Assembly (NCBI GenBank): GCA_964558665.1 | Contig: CAZLFA010000005.1 | Location: 1-64,000 of the forward strand | Direction of reading: 5' to 3' | DNA from: CAZLFA01 sp964558665 | GTDB taxonomy: Bacteria > Desulfobacterota > Syntrophia > Syntrophales > PHBD01 | DNA length: 64,000 nt | Shown here: one piece after another, positions 53,565-63,243 of the stretch | Position numbering within the stretch: the stretch's first letter is position 1 | Layout of the letters: every line of letters starts with the position of its first letter | Position numbers and translations under genes: made by a program | Notes under the pieces: generated by a model | What the model was told of the DNA's origin: nothing | What the model saw: only the letters and a program-made list of their open reading frames with translations | Database searches by the model: none

Positions 53565-53613
53565 TAAAAAATATTACCCACGCCGAATTCTCTCTTGACA
53601 CGTTACAGGTGCT

Positions 53614-54378
53614 GTGTTAGCGTTCAAACCAATTCTAATAATATTGAAATATCGCAATAATATCAATGCACAACAGCATGCGGTTGCCTTGATGATCACG
53701 GAAACTGATTCCCTAAAAAAAAGAATAGCTGATTGTATCGAAAGAAAAAAATTGGCCGATGCCAAGAATCTCTTAATGCAGCAATTGAATGAACACCCCA
53801 TGGATATTGAAGCAAAAATGCTTCTTGGAAGGGTATTGATTGAGGCAGGGGAAGTGCGAGCGGCATTTGAAGTTTTTCGAGAAATCGAATCCGCTTTTAT
53901 TGACTTAAGCATGTTTTTTGTGCATCTTGGCGACATATACAGAAACCGGGGCATGAACAGGGAAGCCACGGACTGTTATCATAAATTTCTGGATTTAAAC
54001 CCCGGATCGGCAATTTCCAAGGAACTCTCAGTTACCATAGATTCTTTAATCGGTAATCATGAATCATACAGCGGGGACAAAGATTCCTCAAAAGAAATGG
54101 CAGGAATTGCACCTGAATTCTATACAATCACATTAGCTGATCTTTATGTAAGGCAGGGACATATAGACATGGCCTGCGAAGTTCTTGAGAAAATGCTTAT
54201 AAAAAACCCTGCCAACGAAGATGCAGCGAAATTGCTGAGAGAACTTAAGCCAGTTACTTGTAGCGAATCGGATTCAGGTGTTTTAAAAAACAAAAAAATG
54301 GAAATTGTTATTAACAAGCTCACCCAGTGGCTTAATAAGTGCATTGATCGCAAGGCAGATCAACCAATGGTGCATTGA
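53614..54378 (+). CDS. Tetratricopeptide-repeat protein
   Basis: A protein of up to 254 residues with at least three TPR motifs (ADAKNLLMQQLNEHPMDIEA, FVHLGDIYRNRGMNREATD, ADLYVRQGHIDMACEVLEKM). No signal peptide is clear. The start is uncertain: the GTG at 53614 has AGGTG upstream, while the ATG at 53692 begins at MITETDSLKKR, nearer the first TPR. It overlaps the M24 peptidase start, so they are co-translated. Confidence 0.7.
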   Translation: MLAFKPILIILKYRNNINAQQHAVALMITETDSLKKRIADCIERKKLADAKNLLMQQLNEHPMDIEAKMLLGRVLIEAGEVRAAFEVFREIESAFIDLSMFFVHLGDIYRNRGMNREATDCYHKFLDLNPGSAISKELSVTIDSLIGNHESYSGDKDSSKEMAGIAPEFYTITLADLYVRQGHIDMACEVLEKMLIKNPANEDAAKLLRELKPVTCSESDSGVLKNKKMEIVINKLTQWLNKCIDRKADQPMVH

Positions 54379-55448
54379 TGGAAGAAAATAATCGCATCTC
54401 CAGAGTTCTAACGATTGTAAACAACGCCGGCGTGGACGGGCTGATTTTTTTCAATATCACTAATATAAGATACTTAACGGGCTTTTCTGGAAGCGAAGGA
54501 ACACTTCTAATCGACAAAGAGAAAATAACCCTGTTGGTCGATGGAAGATACATTAACCAGGCTAAATCGGAAACAACAAATATTGCGATTGTTGAATATC
54601 AGGATAAGATCGACGGCATAGTTAATCTAGTTAAAGAACATAGATTGAAAAAGGTCGGCTTTGAATCTACAGCTATTGATGTACACACGTTCGTACAGAT
54701 AAGACACAAACTCGAACCTGTTGATCTGCTCCCCGTTGCACAAGAAATTAGACTACTGAGAGCTCGCAAGGAAGATTCTGAAATCTCACTGGTTAAAAAG
54801 GCTTCTACTCTGGCTAGCTCAGCTTTGCTCAACACATTAAAGATTATCAAGCCCGGCATTAAGGAAAAAGATCTTGCGCTTGAGATAGATTATACGATCA
54901 GGCAATTAGGCGCCAGCAATACATCCTTTGACACGATAGTGGCGTCTGGCTTAAATTCAGCCTTGCCTCATGCAAAGCCGACCATCAAAACACTTGCAAA
55001 GGGTGATGCTGTTGTGATTGATTACGGAGCAGTAATAGAAGGATACAGATCCGATGAAACGTGTACTTTTTTCTTAGGCCCGGTTAATGAAAAACAGCAA
55101 AAAGTATACAACATCGTTAAGACCGCACACGATCTGGCTATAGAAGCTATAAAGGCGGGAATTTCTTGCAGAGAAATCGATCGTATCGCAAGAGAGTATA
55201 TAAGCAAACACGACAAAGGGCATTTTTTTACACATGCAACAGGGCATGGAGTTGGATTGGATGTACATGAATCACCGAGACTTTCTCCAAAGTCCGATGA
55301 AATTCTTGAAGCAGGAATGCTTATAACCGTTGAACCAGGTGTGTATATCCCCGGCTCTTGGGGAGTAAGGATAGAAGATACGGTGATTGTCAAGGAAGAT
55401 GGTTGTGAGATAATAACTGAAATGTCAAAAGAACTTACCATATTATAA
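54378..55448 (+). CDS. M24-family Xaa-Pro aminopeptidase
   Basis: A 356-residue pita-bread metallopeptidase (PepQ/PepP-like). Metal ligands lie in VIDYGAVIEGYRSDETC (D, D), GHGVGLDVHESP (H) and EPGVYIPGSWGVRIED (E, E). It should cleave N-terminal residues before proline. The ATG is in TGATG overlap with the TPR gene. Confidence 0.92.
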   Translation: MEENNRISRVLTIVNNAGVDGLIFFNITNIRYLTGFSGSEGTLLIDKEKITLLVDGRYINQAKSETTNIAIVEYQDKIDGIVNLVKEHRLKKVGFESTAIDVHTFVQIRHKLEPVDLLPVAQEIRLLRARKEDSEISLVKKASTLASSALLNTLKIIKPGIKEKDLALEIDYTIRQLGASNTSFDTIVASGLNSALPHAKPTIKTLAKGDAVVIDYGAVIEGYRSDETCTFFLGPVNEKQQKVYNIVKTAHDLAIEAIKAGISCREIDRIAREYISKHDKGHFFTHATGHGVGLDVHESPRLSPKSDEILEAGMLITVEPGVYIPGSWGVRIEDTVIVKEDGCEIITEMSKELTIL

Positions 55449-55525
55449 CAGTAAACGACCCGATGTCTTTTCTTATATATTGTTAAACAGGAAATAATAA
55501 AGTTTATCGCTTTGGAGTTATAAAA

Positions 55526-55921
55526 ATGAAAGTTTTTCCGGATGATCTTCTTTACAGTCGCGAACACATGTGGGTTCGAGTCGATGGTGAATTGGCCACG
55601 ATAGGCGTCACAGATTATGCTCAGGAGCAAATGGGAGAAATTCATGCGATTGAACTTCCCAATGTCGATTCTTCAGTTGATCGTGATGAACCTTTCGGAA
55701 GCATAGAATCGGTAAAAGGTGTTATCGAACTCATATCTCCTGTCAGTGGCGATGTCGTCCATTCTAACGAAGACCTTGTTGATGACATTGGAATTATCAA
55801 CAGTGATCCTCATGATACGGGATGGATGGTTGTCGTAACGATGTGTGACTTGGAAGAGCTCGATGACCTTCTTGACTCCCGGGGATACCATGACTTTGTG
55901 CTGCAGGAATTGGGGGGGTAA
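55526..55921 (+). CDS. gcvH: Glycine cleavage H-like lipoyl carrier
   Basis: A 131-residue lipoyl carrier. The lipoylated Lys is K64 in SIESVKGVIELISPVSG, and the YSREHMWVRV start is typical of GcvH. No gcvT or gcvP is adjacent. The LipM-like octanoyltransferase gene starts 11 bases later, so this protein is likely its acceptor. Confidence 0.93.
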   Translation: MKVFPDDLLYSREHMWVRVDGELATIGVTDYAQEQMGEIHAIELPNVDSSVDRDEPFGSIESVKGVIELISPVSGDVVHSNEDLVDDIGIINSDPHDTGWMVVVTMCDLEELDDLLDSRGYHDFVLQELGG

Positions 55922-55931
55922 TTAAGCCCTC

Positions 55932-56762
55932 GTGAACAAATGGAGAATCATTCCCTTCAGGGTCGGAAGTGCCTATGAAAATATGGCTATTGATGAAGCA
56001 TTGTTTCGACTGAACCACAAAGATGATTCACCTCCTGTCCTAAGATTCTATTCTTGGCAAAACCCAACTGTATCACTCGGCTATTTCCAGAAAACAGTTA
56101 AGGAAATAAACGTTGAAGCTTGTTCCCAACTGGGTATTGATCTGGTAAGACGACCTACTGGAGGTAAGGCCGTCCTCCACAGTAATGATTTAACCTATGC
56201 GGTTGTTGCCAAAGAAACCAACCACTTATTTTCAAAAGATCTTCTTGATACATACAGAACTATAAGTCATTGTCTCGCGGAAGGCTTGAGAAGATTAGGG
56301 ATATGTGCTGTTATGGCAGATGAACCAAGAAAGGAAATATCACCTTCTTTAAAAAATTACTGTTTCTCCTCACCTTCCCGTTATGAACTGCTTGTTAGCG
56401 ATAAGAAAATATGTGGCAGTGCCCAGGCAAGAGCTCAAGGTGTATTTTTACAGCATGGAGCCATGTTGCTTGATTTTAATGCAAATGAAAGCTTGTCCGT
56501 TCTTAAACAGCATGACGATGCCCCCGATCAGTTTCAATACCTCGTAAATTCCGTAACGTCGATTCGTCAGTGCATAGGTCGCAATATCGACATAATAAGA
56601 CTTTGTAACATATTGCAATCCGGATTTGAAAATATTTTGGGTATTAGCTTTGATGTCATTGACTTGACCTCTGAGGAGAAGGCATTAGCAAAAGAACTGA
56701 TTAAGAACAAATACTCTCTACGTCACTGGAATATGGATGGTGGAATGAGCAAAAGTGATTAA
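55932..56762 (+). CDS. LipM-like octanoyltransferase (biotin/lipoate ligase fold)
   Basis: A 276-residue enzyme starting with GTG. RRPTGGKAVLHSNDLTYAVV and KKICGSAQARAQGVFLQHGAM mark the lipoate-ligase/transferase fold. Cys144 in NYCFSSPSRYEL sits where LipM has its acyl-thioester Cys, so I favour octanoyl-ACP:protein transferase over LplA. With GcvH this gives the first step of lipoylation. Confidence 0.82.
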   Translation: MNKWRIIPFRVGSAYENMAIDEALFRLNHKDDSPPVLRFYSWQNPTVSLGYFQKTVKEINVEACSQLGIDLVRRPTGGKAVLHSNDLTYAVVAKETNHLFSKDLLDTYRTISHCLAEGLRRLGICAVMADEPRKEISPSLKNYCFSSPSRYELLVSDKKICGSAQARAQGVFLQHGAMLLDFNANESLSVLKQHDDAPDQFQYLVNSVTSIRQCIGRNIDIIRLCNILQSGFENILGISFDVIDLTSEEKALAKELIKNKYSLRHWNMDGGMSKSD

Positions 56763-56773
56763 ATAAATTTCAG

Positions 56774-56968
56774 GTGCAAATTTTATTTTTTGGTTGCACT
56801 TTTGGTATAGATCGCGTATACACTGAGATATTCCAAGGGAGTATCCCGATCATCTCTTTAGAGATAATACAAAAAATACATAAGGTAACCGTTGGAATAG
56901 GCGATGAAAACAGTGAGTTTATTAGCTCTTTTAAGGAAATTCTCGCCGAAGCAAGGAGCGTGATTTAA
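56774..56968 (+). pseudogene. Possible remnant of a HisC-like aminotransferase tail
   Basis: The frame ends IHKVTVGIGDENSEFISSFK plus EILAEA, which matches the C-terminus of histidinol-phosphate-type aminotransferases (VRVTVGTxEEN...FLEALKE). The preceding catalytic domain is missing and the frame opens with a GTG right after the LipM-like gene without a convincing ribosome site. It could also be a genuine 64-residue peptide. Confidence 0.4.
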
Positions 56969-56985
56969 ACATAAGAAACATTTAA

Positions 56986-57038
56986 AGGGTAGAGAGCGGT
57001 ATTATGGTGTGTACCATAAGCCGTGCTGCCCTTTTTTT
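56986..57038 (+). terminator. Intrinsic terminator before rpsU
   Basis: A long imperfect stem (GGGTAG with CTGCCC, GCGG with CCGT, TTATGGT with ACCATAA on a GTGT loop) is followed by seven T. It probably ends the lipoylation operon and isolates rpsU. Confidence 0.85.
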
Positions 57039-57065
57039 GTATCTTCTAAGTGGTTGTTTTATATA
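57037..57065 (+). promoter_or_regulatory. Promoter-like site for rpsU
   Basis: TTGTAT (57037-57042), 17 bases, TATATA (57060-57065), starting in the T-run of the terminator just before rpsU. Confidence 0.4.
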
Positions 57066-57087
57066 AAAAATCATCAAAAAGAAAGGA

Positions 57088-57288
57088 ATGAATGTCTTGG
57101 AAGTTAAAGTATTCGACAATGATGTAGAAAAAGCTTTGAAGATTCTCAAAAACAAGCTTTCTAAAAGCGGCCTGTTTAAAGAATTGAAACTGCGGCGAGC
57201 CTATGAAAAACCATCGGTAAAAAAGAAGAGAAAGGCAATCGAAGCTCGAAGACGCTTTGCCAAGGTTCAGAGAAGAAGAAGCGCATAG
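57088..57288 (+). CDS. rpsU: 30S ribosomal protein S21
   Basis: A 66-residue S21: VKVFDNDVEKALKILKNKL, LFKELKLRRAYEKPSVKKK and the basic tail ARRRFAKVQRRRSA. It starts just after AAAGGA. Its own promoter-like site and upstream terminator suggest independent transcription. Confidence 0.96.
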   Translation: MNVLEVKVFDNDVEKALKILKNKLSKSGLFKELKLRRAYEKPSVKKKRKAIEARRRFAKVQRRRSA

Positions 57289-57360
57289 GGGAATAGGCTG
57301 GTTAAAATTTCTGAAGAAAAGCAGCAAGTCTGAAGACAGCGTTTTTATTAATTAACAGGT

Positions 57361-58020
57361 GTGCGAGTGGAAGAAAAGCAATACCTCGTTGATGCCTTAC
57401 GAATAGAAGAATCATGGCGGATATTCAGAATAATGTCCGAGTTCGTAGAGGCGATAGAAGAGCTATCCAGATTGCAAAATGCAGTTACGATCTTTGGATC
57501 AGCGCGTACTGAACCAGATGATATTTATTATAGAAAATCAGAAGACCTTGCACGCAGATTGGCTCTGAAAGGGTTTAGCGTCATTACGGGTGGCGGACCT
57601 GGAATCATGGAGGCGGCCAATAAGGGGGCTGCTGAGGCCGGAGGCAAGTCGGTCGGCATGAACATTCGTTTGCCCTACGAACAGAAACCCAACGCCTACG
57701 CAAATATCAGCATTGATTATAAATATTTTTTCATCCGTAAAGTCATGTTTGTCAAATATGCCGTAGCCTATGTTATACTACCCGGAGGCTTTGGCACGAT
57801 GGACGAGTTGTTTGAAGCATTAACACTGATTCAGACAAGACGCATCAAAAGCTTTCCTGTAATTCTTATGGGCAGCGAATATTGGAGCGGCCTTGTCGAA
57901 TGGTTGAAAACAACAATGCTGAAAGAAGGGAAGATCGACAAAGAAGACTTGGATCTATTGCATATTATTGACGAACCCGAGGATGCTGTTAAGCATATTC
58001 AGAAATTCGTTATATTATAA
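57361..58020 (+). CDS. LOG-family nucleotide monophosphate phosphoribohydrolase
   Basis: A 219-residue Rossmann-like protein starting with GTG. ITGGGPGIMEAANKG and ILPGGFGTMDELFEALT (PGGxGTxxE) define the LOG/TIGR00730 family, which splits the base from nucleotide monophosphates, as in cytokinin activation. The bacterial role is probably nucleotide turnover. Confidence 0.9.
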   Translation: MRVEEKQYLVDALRIEESWRIFRIMSEFVEAIEELSRLQNAVTIFGSARTEPDDIYYRKSEDLARRLALKGFSVITGGGPGIMEAANKGAAEAGGKSVGMNIRLPYEQKPNAYANISIDYKYFFIRKVMFVKYAVAYVILPGGFGTMDELFEALTLIQTRRIKSFPVILMGSEYWSGLVEWLKTTMLKEGKIDKEDLDLLHIIDEPEDAVKHIQKFVIL

Positions 58021-58065
58021 AGCATCATACCTCGATTCATTCTTTTAACTCCAAATCAAATAATC

Positions 58066-59487
58066 ATGTCATCCAGCCAGAGACACACCGAAGATACAAT
58101 ATCACTGGACAAGGTACTTAAAGATCTCAAAAAAGGGGTATTCCATCCGTGTTATCTTCTCTACGGCGAGGAAGAGTATCTCGTTAAAGACTCAACACAA
58201 AAAATAATAGATTTGATGATTCCTAGTAAGGCTGACCGGGATTTCAATCTTTTCATAATAGATGGGGATCAACAGGATATAAACAGTGTTTGCGAATCAC
58301 TCCAAGCCATCCCACTTTTGCCGGTAAGAAAAGTAATTCTTCTGAAAGACACTTCCGTTTTCCAATCGAGAGAAACAGCACCTGATATCATTAGGAATAT
58401 CAAGGATTGTATCGATAAAGATCCTTCAAGGGCATGCAGGTACTTTCTGACTTTCTTGAGGATCTCAGGCTGGAATCTCAAGGATTTTTATAATGACGGC
58501 TGGAAAAGAATTTCAAATGATCAATGGCAATCAATAACCGGCACCAGTGATACAACACATCGAGAGGATTGGATTCCCAAAGTCGTTGATCTGTGTATTC
58601 AGCGTGGCATGGAAGAAAAATCATTTAACGAAACAGATCGTTTGAGTAATTTGCTGAAGAGCGGTCTTCCAGAGGAAAATCATTTGATTTTAACAGCCAA
58701 TGCGGTCGACAGGAGAAAATCTCTATTCAAGATAATATCCGAACTGGGCATTGTTATTAATTTTCCCAAAATAAAGGGAGATTTAAAACAACGTAACATG
58801 CTTCAGGAAATAGCAAACAGAACCCTGCTTGATCACGGGAAAGCTTTATCAAAAGATGCCTGGCAGGCAATAGGGCGAAAAACAGGTTTTAATTTGAGAG
58901 ATGCAATGGGCGCCATCGAACAAATAGTCGATTATACAGGAGACAGCAAATTTGTTGAAGAGAAGGATATAGAAGAAATTGTCGGCAAGACCAAAGAGAC
59001 TGCTGTCTTTGATCTCACAGCGGCTCTAGTTGAAAAAGATACACAAAAAGCGCTTATCACCCTTGACGCACTTTTCAAACAGGGCGTTAATCATATCCTG
59101 ATACATTCCGTCCTGGCAAGAGAGATCAGAATGCTGATTCATGCGAAAATAGTAACAAAAGCGTTATCCATTAAACCATTAACACATGAATTGGACTATA
59201 ACCGGTTTCTTAAAACAATCCATCCTGTTATAAAGGAACGTTCAAAGTCGCTGGGATTGCAGGGAAGCTTGGCCAATCAGAATCCCTATGTAATCTTCAT
59301 GGCAATTAAAAACTCGATCTCTTTTTCTTTCGAAGACCTCAGAATATATTTGCAGAAACTGGTTGATATGGACATTTCTTTTAAGTCGACTCCTAAAGAT
59401 CACAGAATATTACTTGAACATTTTTTAATTGATGTCTGCTCTTCTTCAAAAAACAGTTCTCAGCAATCCTCGATTGCGAACTTGTAA
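58066..59487 (+). CDS. holA: DNA polymerase III delta subunit with insertion
   Basis: A 473-residue clamp-loader delta subunit. FHPCYLLYGEEEYLVKDSTQ, DRRKSLFKII and the C-terminal LREIRMLIHAKI-type segment (SVLAREIRMLIHAK) are typical. Residues about 100-188 have no place in standard delta (about 340 residues) and read as an insertion in the N-terminal domain after VILLKDTSVFQ. Confidence 0.88.
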   Translation: MSSSQRHTEDTISLDKVLKDLKKGVFHPCYLLYGEEEYLVKDSTQKIIDLMIPSKADRDFNLFIIDGDQQDINSVCESLQAIPLLPVRKVILLKDTSVFQSRETAPDIIRNIKDCIDKDPSRACRYFLTFLRISGWNLKDFYNDGWKRISNDQWQSITGTSDTTHREDWIPKVVDLCIQRGMEEKSFNETDRLSNLLKSGLPEENHLILTANAVDRRKSLFKIISELGIVINFPKIKGDLKQRNMLQEIANRTLLDHGKALSKDAWQAIGRKTGFNLRDAMGAIEQIVDYTGDSKFVEEKDIEEIVGKTKETAVFDLTAALVEKDTQKALITLDALFKQGVNHILIHSVLAREIRMLIHAKIVTKALSIKPLTHELDYNRFLKTIHPVIKERSKSLGLQGSLANQNPYVIFMAIKNSISFSFEDLRIYLQKLVDMDISFKSTPKDHRILLEHFLIDVCSSSKNSSQQSSIANL

Positions 59488-59505
59488 AGCAGCCATAGCG
59501 ACACC

Positions 59506-60426
59506 TCATTTATGAGTAAAGGTGACCTCGATTCTTCTATTGGCTTCTCCCGATGCTTTTGGATAAATACTTGATTCTGTTCCTGCTCCGGCAACAGTAA
59601 GCGAGGATGCATCCATCTTGCCTCTTTCCACAAGGAGATCCTTAATTTTTTTTGCCATGTCATCAGTGGCTTTGATGTTTTCATTTTTTAAAGGTTTACC
59701 ATATCCGAAAACCATAACGCCTATTTTATATTCAGGGTTTTTAGAAGCCAAAGCAGCAATATCCGTTGCAATCTTGTCGGCTCCAGGAGCCGGCTCTGGA
59801 CCCTTTCTTCCAATCTTAATCATATTGCTTCTAGGGATGATGACGGTGGCCCCATCTGACGTTATTTTCGTCACAAGACCCATCTGACTGAGTCCCACAA
59901 GCAATGCTCTGGCTTTTGATGATGCAACATACTCCACGCCTTTCTGGGCAATGATGCCATTGAGATCGCCCTTCATTTTCTGGTTTTCACTCTTTAAAGA
60001 TAAAATCTCCTTTTTTTGATCATCATATATTTTTATTTTTTTCTTCATTAATTCTGTGTTCTTCTCTATCTCTTCTTTTTCCTTCAACAAATTTGCTTTT
60101 TCGAAACGGGCCGCTACAATAGCTATTGTTACATCTGCCATAGAAGTATAGTGAAGGATAATGGGTTCTGCTTCATCTTTAAGTCCGCCCATTATTCCCA
60201 ATCCCTTATTAAATTCAGTTTCAGCCCAATTCAGATAGTTTTTGGCAATAATTACATCATCCTTGTATTCACTGCTGTCAGCACCTTTTTTAAGCAGATT
60301 ATCGAGGCTTGTTTTCGTGTTCACAATGGCATTAAGAGCCTTGTCCTTGTCTGCTGCCGATACTGCGGATGAAAACATGCTAAAACAAATAAAGAATAAT
60401 GAAACAAAAAAAACAGTCCTTTTCAT
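59506..60426 (-). CDS. OmpA-family envelope protein
   Basis: A 306-residue exported protein. A signal peptide (about 1-24) precedes an alpha-helical region (DUF4398-like coiled coil) and an OmpA-like peptidoglycan-binding C-terminus (about 195-305: YKIGVMVFGYGKPLKNENIK, then SGEANRRIEVTF). It should tie the outer envelope to the wall. ATGA overlap with the upstream gene. Confidence 0.85.
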   Translation of the reverse strand: MKRTVFFVSLFFICFSMFSSAVSAADKDKALNAIVNTKTSLDNLLKKGADSSEYKDDVIIAKNYLNWAETEFNKGLGIMGGLKDEAEPIILHYTSMADVTIAIVAARFEKANLLKEKEEIEKNTELMKKKIKIYDDQKKEILSLKSENQKMKGDLNGIIAQKGVEYVASSKARALLVGLSQMGLVTKITSDGATVIIPRSNMIKIGRKGPEPAPGADKIATDIAALASKNPEYKIGVMVFGYGKPLKNENIKATDDMAKKIKDLLVERGKMDASSLTVAGAGTESSIYPKASGEANRRIEVTFTHK

Positions 60427-60821
60427 TTCACTTCTCCTTTCCCGGCCAAAATATCTTCCATTCTTTGTTCATACTTTTTCAGTTCTGCTCGCGCTTTGGC
60501 CGCGCTCTCGGCAGCTTCCCGCTGATCGGCAGTAACTTTTGCCAAAGTAATCTGAAGATTTGTTATTTCCAAAACTTGCTTAGTAATCTTTTCATCTCCC
60601 GCTTCAATTGCCTGCTGAGCCTTAAGGACGCTATTATTCACCTTTTCGATAATGTCTTTTGCATACTTGCCGGCATTGGCCCCCACTAGTTTGTCCGCGG
60701 CATTTTTTATCTGCCGGTACTCATCAATCGTTGCTTTTGAAACACCTTCTCCCGCAAATGTAATGCCAGAGAACATAAACGTTGTTAAGACTAAGGCAAA
60801 CATAAATTTTTTGATTTTCAT
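60423..60821 (-). CDS. Exported coiled-coil protein
   Basis: A 132-residue exported protein with a signal peptide (about 1-23) and an almost wholly helical, heptad-rich remainder (AKARAELKKYEQRMEDILAG). It resembles the helical half of the OmpA-like protein downstream, so the two may interact. Its start is preceded by AGGAGG. Confidence 0.7.
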   Translation of the reverse strand: MKIKKFMFALVLTTFMFSGITFAGEGVSKATIDEYRQIKNAADKLVGANAGKYAKDIIEKVNNSVLKAQQAIEAGDEKITKQVLEITNLQITLAKVTADQREAAESAAKARAELKKYEQRMEDILAGKGEVK

Positions 60822-60912
60822 ATAACCTCCTGATGGGGAAAGAGTTATGAATTGTTTTTATCTATTAGTTATAGGGCATAAAGACGACATATGTCAATTT
60901 AAAAACCGGCAT

Positions 60913-61434
60913 TTACAGTTTACTGGTTTTAATGAGCGATTCCCTCTTCGCCTTCGATAGTTTTCTTGACGGCCCTTTTTTCCTTGTTCCTCTTTTTGTC
61001 GACTCATCTTCTCCGTTGTCGCCCTTTTCCTCTTTTACAATAATTGTTGATTTATTCATCCTGGTTTCAAATTCCTGTGCACTGATTACAACTTTACTTC
61101 TATGAGTTACAAATGAGGCTATATCACGGTCTGAAGTTACAACAACAATATCTTCTCCTCTGTTAGTCTGCACAATTCGCTTGATGACATCATCAGCTTT
61201 TTCTCCAAGTCGTGAATAAATGATATTCATTCCTCCGTATCTGTCTCGTTCTTCCTGGATTGATCCACCCAGCCAACCATCAAAAACAATGGTTATCCGA
61301 TGGTTTCTATCTTTGTTATAAAGAAATAATCTTTTGACCAACTCCCGCCTTCCTTCATCAAGACCGCGTCGTTCAAAATCTCTTAACGAAACGGATTGTC
61401 TGATAAGGTTGTAACCATCTACAATTATATGCAT
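60913..61434 (-). CDS. YacP-like NYN-domain ribonuclease
   Basis: A 173-residue NYN/PIN-like protein: MHIIVDGYNLIRQS, ITIVFDGWLGG and DIVVVTSDRDIASFV supply the conserved acidic residues. The C-terminus is basic (KRGTRKKGPSRKLSKAKR). B. subtilis YacP (Rae1) cleaves mRNA on ribosomes; the same role is inferred here. Confidence 0.85.
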   Translation of the reverse strand: MHIIVDGYNLIRQSVSLRDFERRGLDEGRRELVKRLFLYNKDRNHRITIVFDGWLGGSIQEERDRYGGMNIIYSRLGEKADDVIKRIVQTNRGEDIVVVTSDRDIASFVTHRSKVVISAQEFETRMNKSTIIVKEEKGDNGEDESTKRGTRKKGPSRKLSKAKRESLIKTSKL

Positions 61435-61535
61435 ATTAATATTTGGCCAAAATAATTAATTGACAGGCAAACACTCACTACAATTATGCTTTAAGGATAA
61501 AAAGAAATGGTAGAATAAGGTTGATTTCCATTAAC

Positions 61536-62537
61536 TTAAAACAGGAAACTTAACATTACATAAAGAATCGCTGATATTGCTGCCGATAGCGGTATCGTTA
61601 AAATCCATGCCCAGACAATCTCTCCGGCAACGCCCCATCTCACTGCTGTCAGGCGCTTTGTGGCTCCTACACCTACAATGGCACCAGTTACTGTATGAGT
61701 TGTACTAACCGGTATACCACCCAGCGATGCGCTGATGATTGAGATAGCCGCAGCCGCTTCAGCGCAGAAGCCACCCATTGGCTGAAGCTTGGTTATCTTG
61801 TTGCCCATGGTTTTAACAATGCGCCAGCCACCAGTCATTGTCCCAGCTGCTATTACAACATAACATGATAACATAACCCAGAAGGGCACATAAAATTTCC
61901 CCTCAAGATATCCACCACTGAAAAGGACAATAGCAATAATTCCCATTGTCTTTTGAGCATCATTCATACCATGACTCATGCTGTAAACGGCTGATGACAG
62001 AAGTTGCATTTTTCGAAAGAAAGAATCGGAACGGCGTACATTGCTGTTACGAGACATATTCAATGTAATAATCATCAATATAAAACCAAGCAGTAAACCT
62101 AAGGCCGGTGAAACAACAATGAATATGGTTGTCTTCAATATGCCTTTCCACACAAGGATATCTGCACCGCCTTTAACTATGCCAGCCCCTATCATGCCTC
62201 CTATCAAAGCGTGTGAAGAACTGCTTGGCAATCCCAGCCACCAGGTAATTAAATTCCAGATTATGGCCCCCCCCAGTGCGGCAAGAATGAGGTAATTTTC
62301 CACTATTTGGGGATCAACGATACCTGTGCCAATGGTTCTTGCAACAGGAATACCGCCTATAAAGAAAGCCATAAATTCGAAGGAAGCTGCCCAGATAACG
62401 GCATTACGGGGAGACAGAACACGGGTAGAAACAACTGTAGCTATTGCATTTGCGGAATCATGAAAACCGTTAATAAAGTCAAATATGTAAGCAACGGCAA
62501 TAATAAAAATGATTAACGCCAGTGAATGGCTATCCAT
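61536..62537 (-). CDS. pit: Pit-family inorganic phosphate transporter
   Basis: A 333-residue inner-membrane Pi transporter with about ten helices. FINGFHDSANAIATVVSTR and SHGMNDAQKTMGII are the two PiT signature segments. It overlaps its PhoU-like partner by eight bases, the usual order. Confidence 0.94.
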   Translation of the reverse strand: MDSHSLALIIFIIAVAYIFDFINGFHDSANAIATVVSTRVLSPRNAVIWAASFEFMAFFIGGIPVARTIGTGIVDPQIVENYLILAALGGAIIWNLITWWLGLPSSSSHALIGGMIGAGIVKGGADILVWKGILKTTIFIVVSPALGLLLGFILMIITLNMSRNSNVRRSDSFFRKMQLLSSAVYSMSHGMNDAQKTMGIIAIVLFSGGYLEGKFYVPFWVMLSCYVVIAAGTMTGGWRIVKTMGNKITKLQPMGGFCAEAAAAISIISASLGGIPVSTTHTVTGAIVGVGATKRLTAVRWGVAGEIVWAWILTIPLSAAISAILYVMLSFLF

Positions 62538-63150
62538 GTTTAAGGACTATTCCTTCCACAACATTAGACACATCCTCACACATATCAATACCCTCTTCGA
62601 CTCTCTCAAAAATCTCTTTAACCTTTATCAGTTCAACAGCATCCTTTTCCGTTTGAAAAAGCCTGGCCATTGCCTGCCTTAATATATAGTCTCCTTCATT
62701 TTCCAAGGTATTGATTTCAACACATGCCTTTATAATCATATCGGAATTTTTCTTATTTCTCATGGCATGAACAATCTTTTTTACAAGAGCAATGGCGTTA
62801 TTCAATATCAATGCCAGTTCTTTCACCTCGTTGGCCGGTTTTTTGACCTTATAAAGATATAGCCTGACGGCAGCCGCTTCAATAATGTCGAGTATACTAT
62901 CCATCTTGTTTGCAAGGGCATAAATATCTTCTCTATCCAATGGAGTTAAGAATGTTTGGTGCATTTTATTATATATCTGATGAGTAATTTTATCTGCCTC
63001 ATGTTCAATCTCTTTAAGGGTAGACACCTTTGCTTCTGAATGCTCATAATTGTCTAATATGTCAATAAAGAGCTTCCCCCCTTCTTCTATCTTGTCTGCC
63101 AACTGTTCAAAAAAATCAAAAAACTTCTCTTCTTTGGGAACTAAAATCAT
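62530..63150 (-). CDS. PhoU-like DUF47 protein
   Basis: A 206-residue helical protein of the DUF47/TIGR00153 family, which regulates an adjacent Pit transporter. EHEADKITHQIYNKMHQTF and ALANKMDSILDIIEAAAVRL are typical. Start follows GGAGGT on the minus strand. Confidence 0.92.
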   Translation of the reverse strand: MILVPKEEKFFDFFEQLADKIEEGGKLFIDILDNYEHSEAKVSTLKEIEHEADKITHQIYNKMHQTFLTPLDREDIYALANKMDSILDIIEAAAVRLYLYKVKKPANEVKELALILNNAIALVKKIVHAMRNKKNSDMIIKACVEINTLENEGDYILRQAMARLFQTEKDAVELIKVKEIFERVEEGIDMCEDVSNVVEGIVLKHG

Positions 63151-63243
63151 GAAGAATACCTCCTCATATGTTGCTTTTTCGGGTCATGCCTTTAACACAA
63201 AAGAATTCCATTTGTCCATCTAAAGGGCAAAAGGTATTGTATA

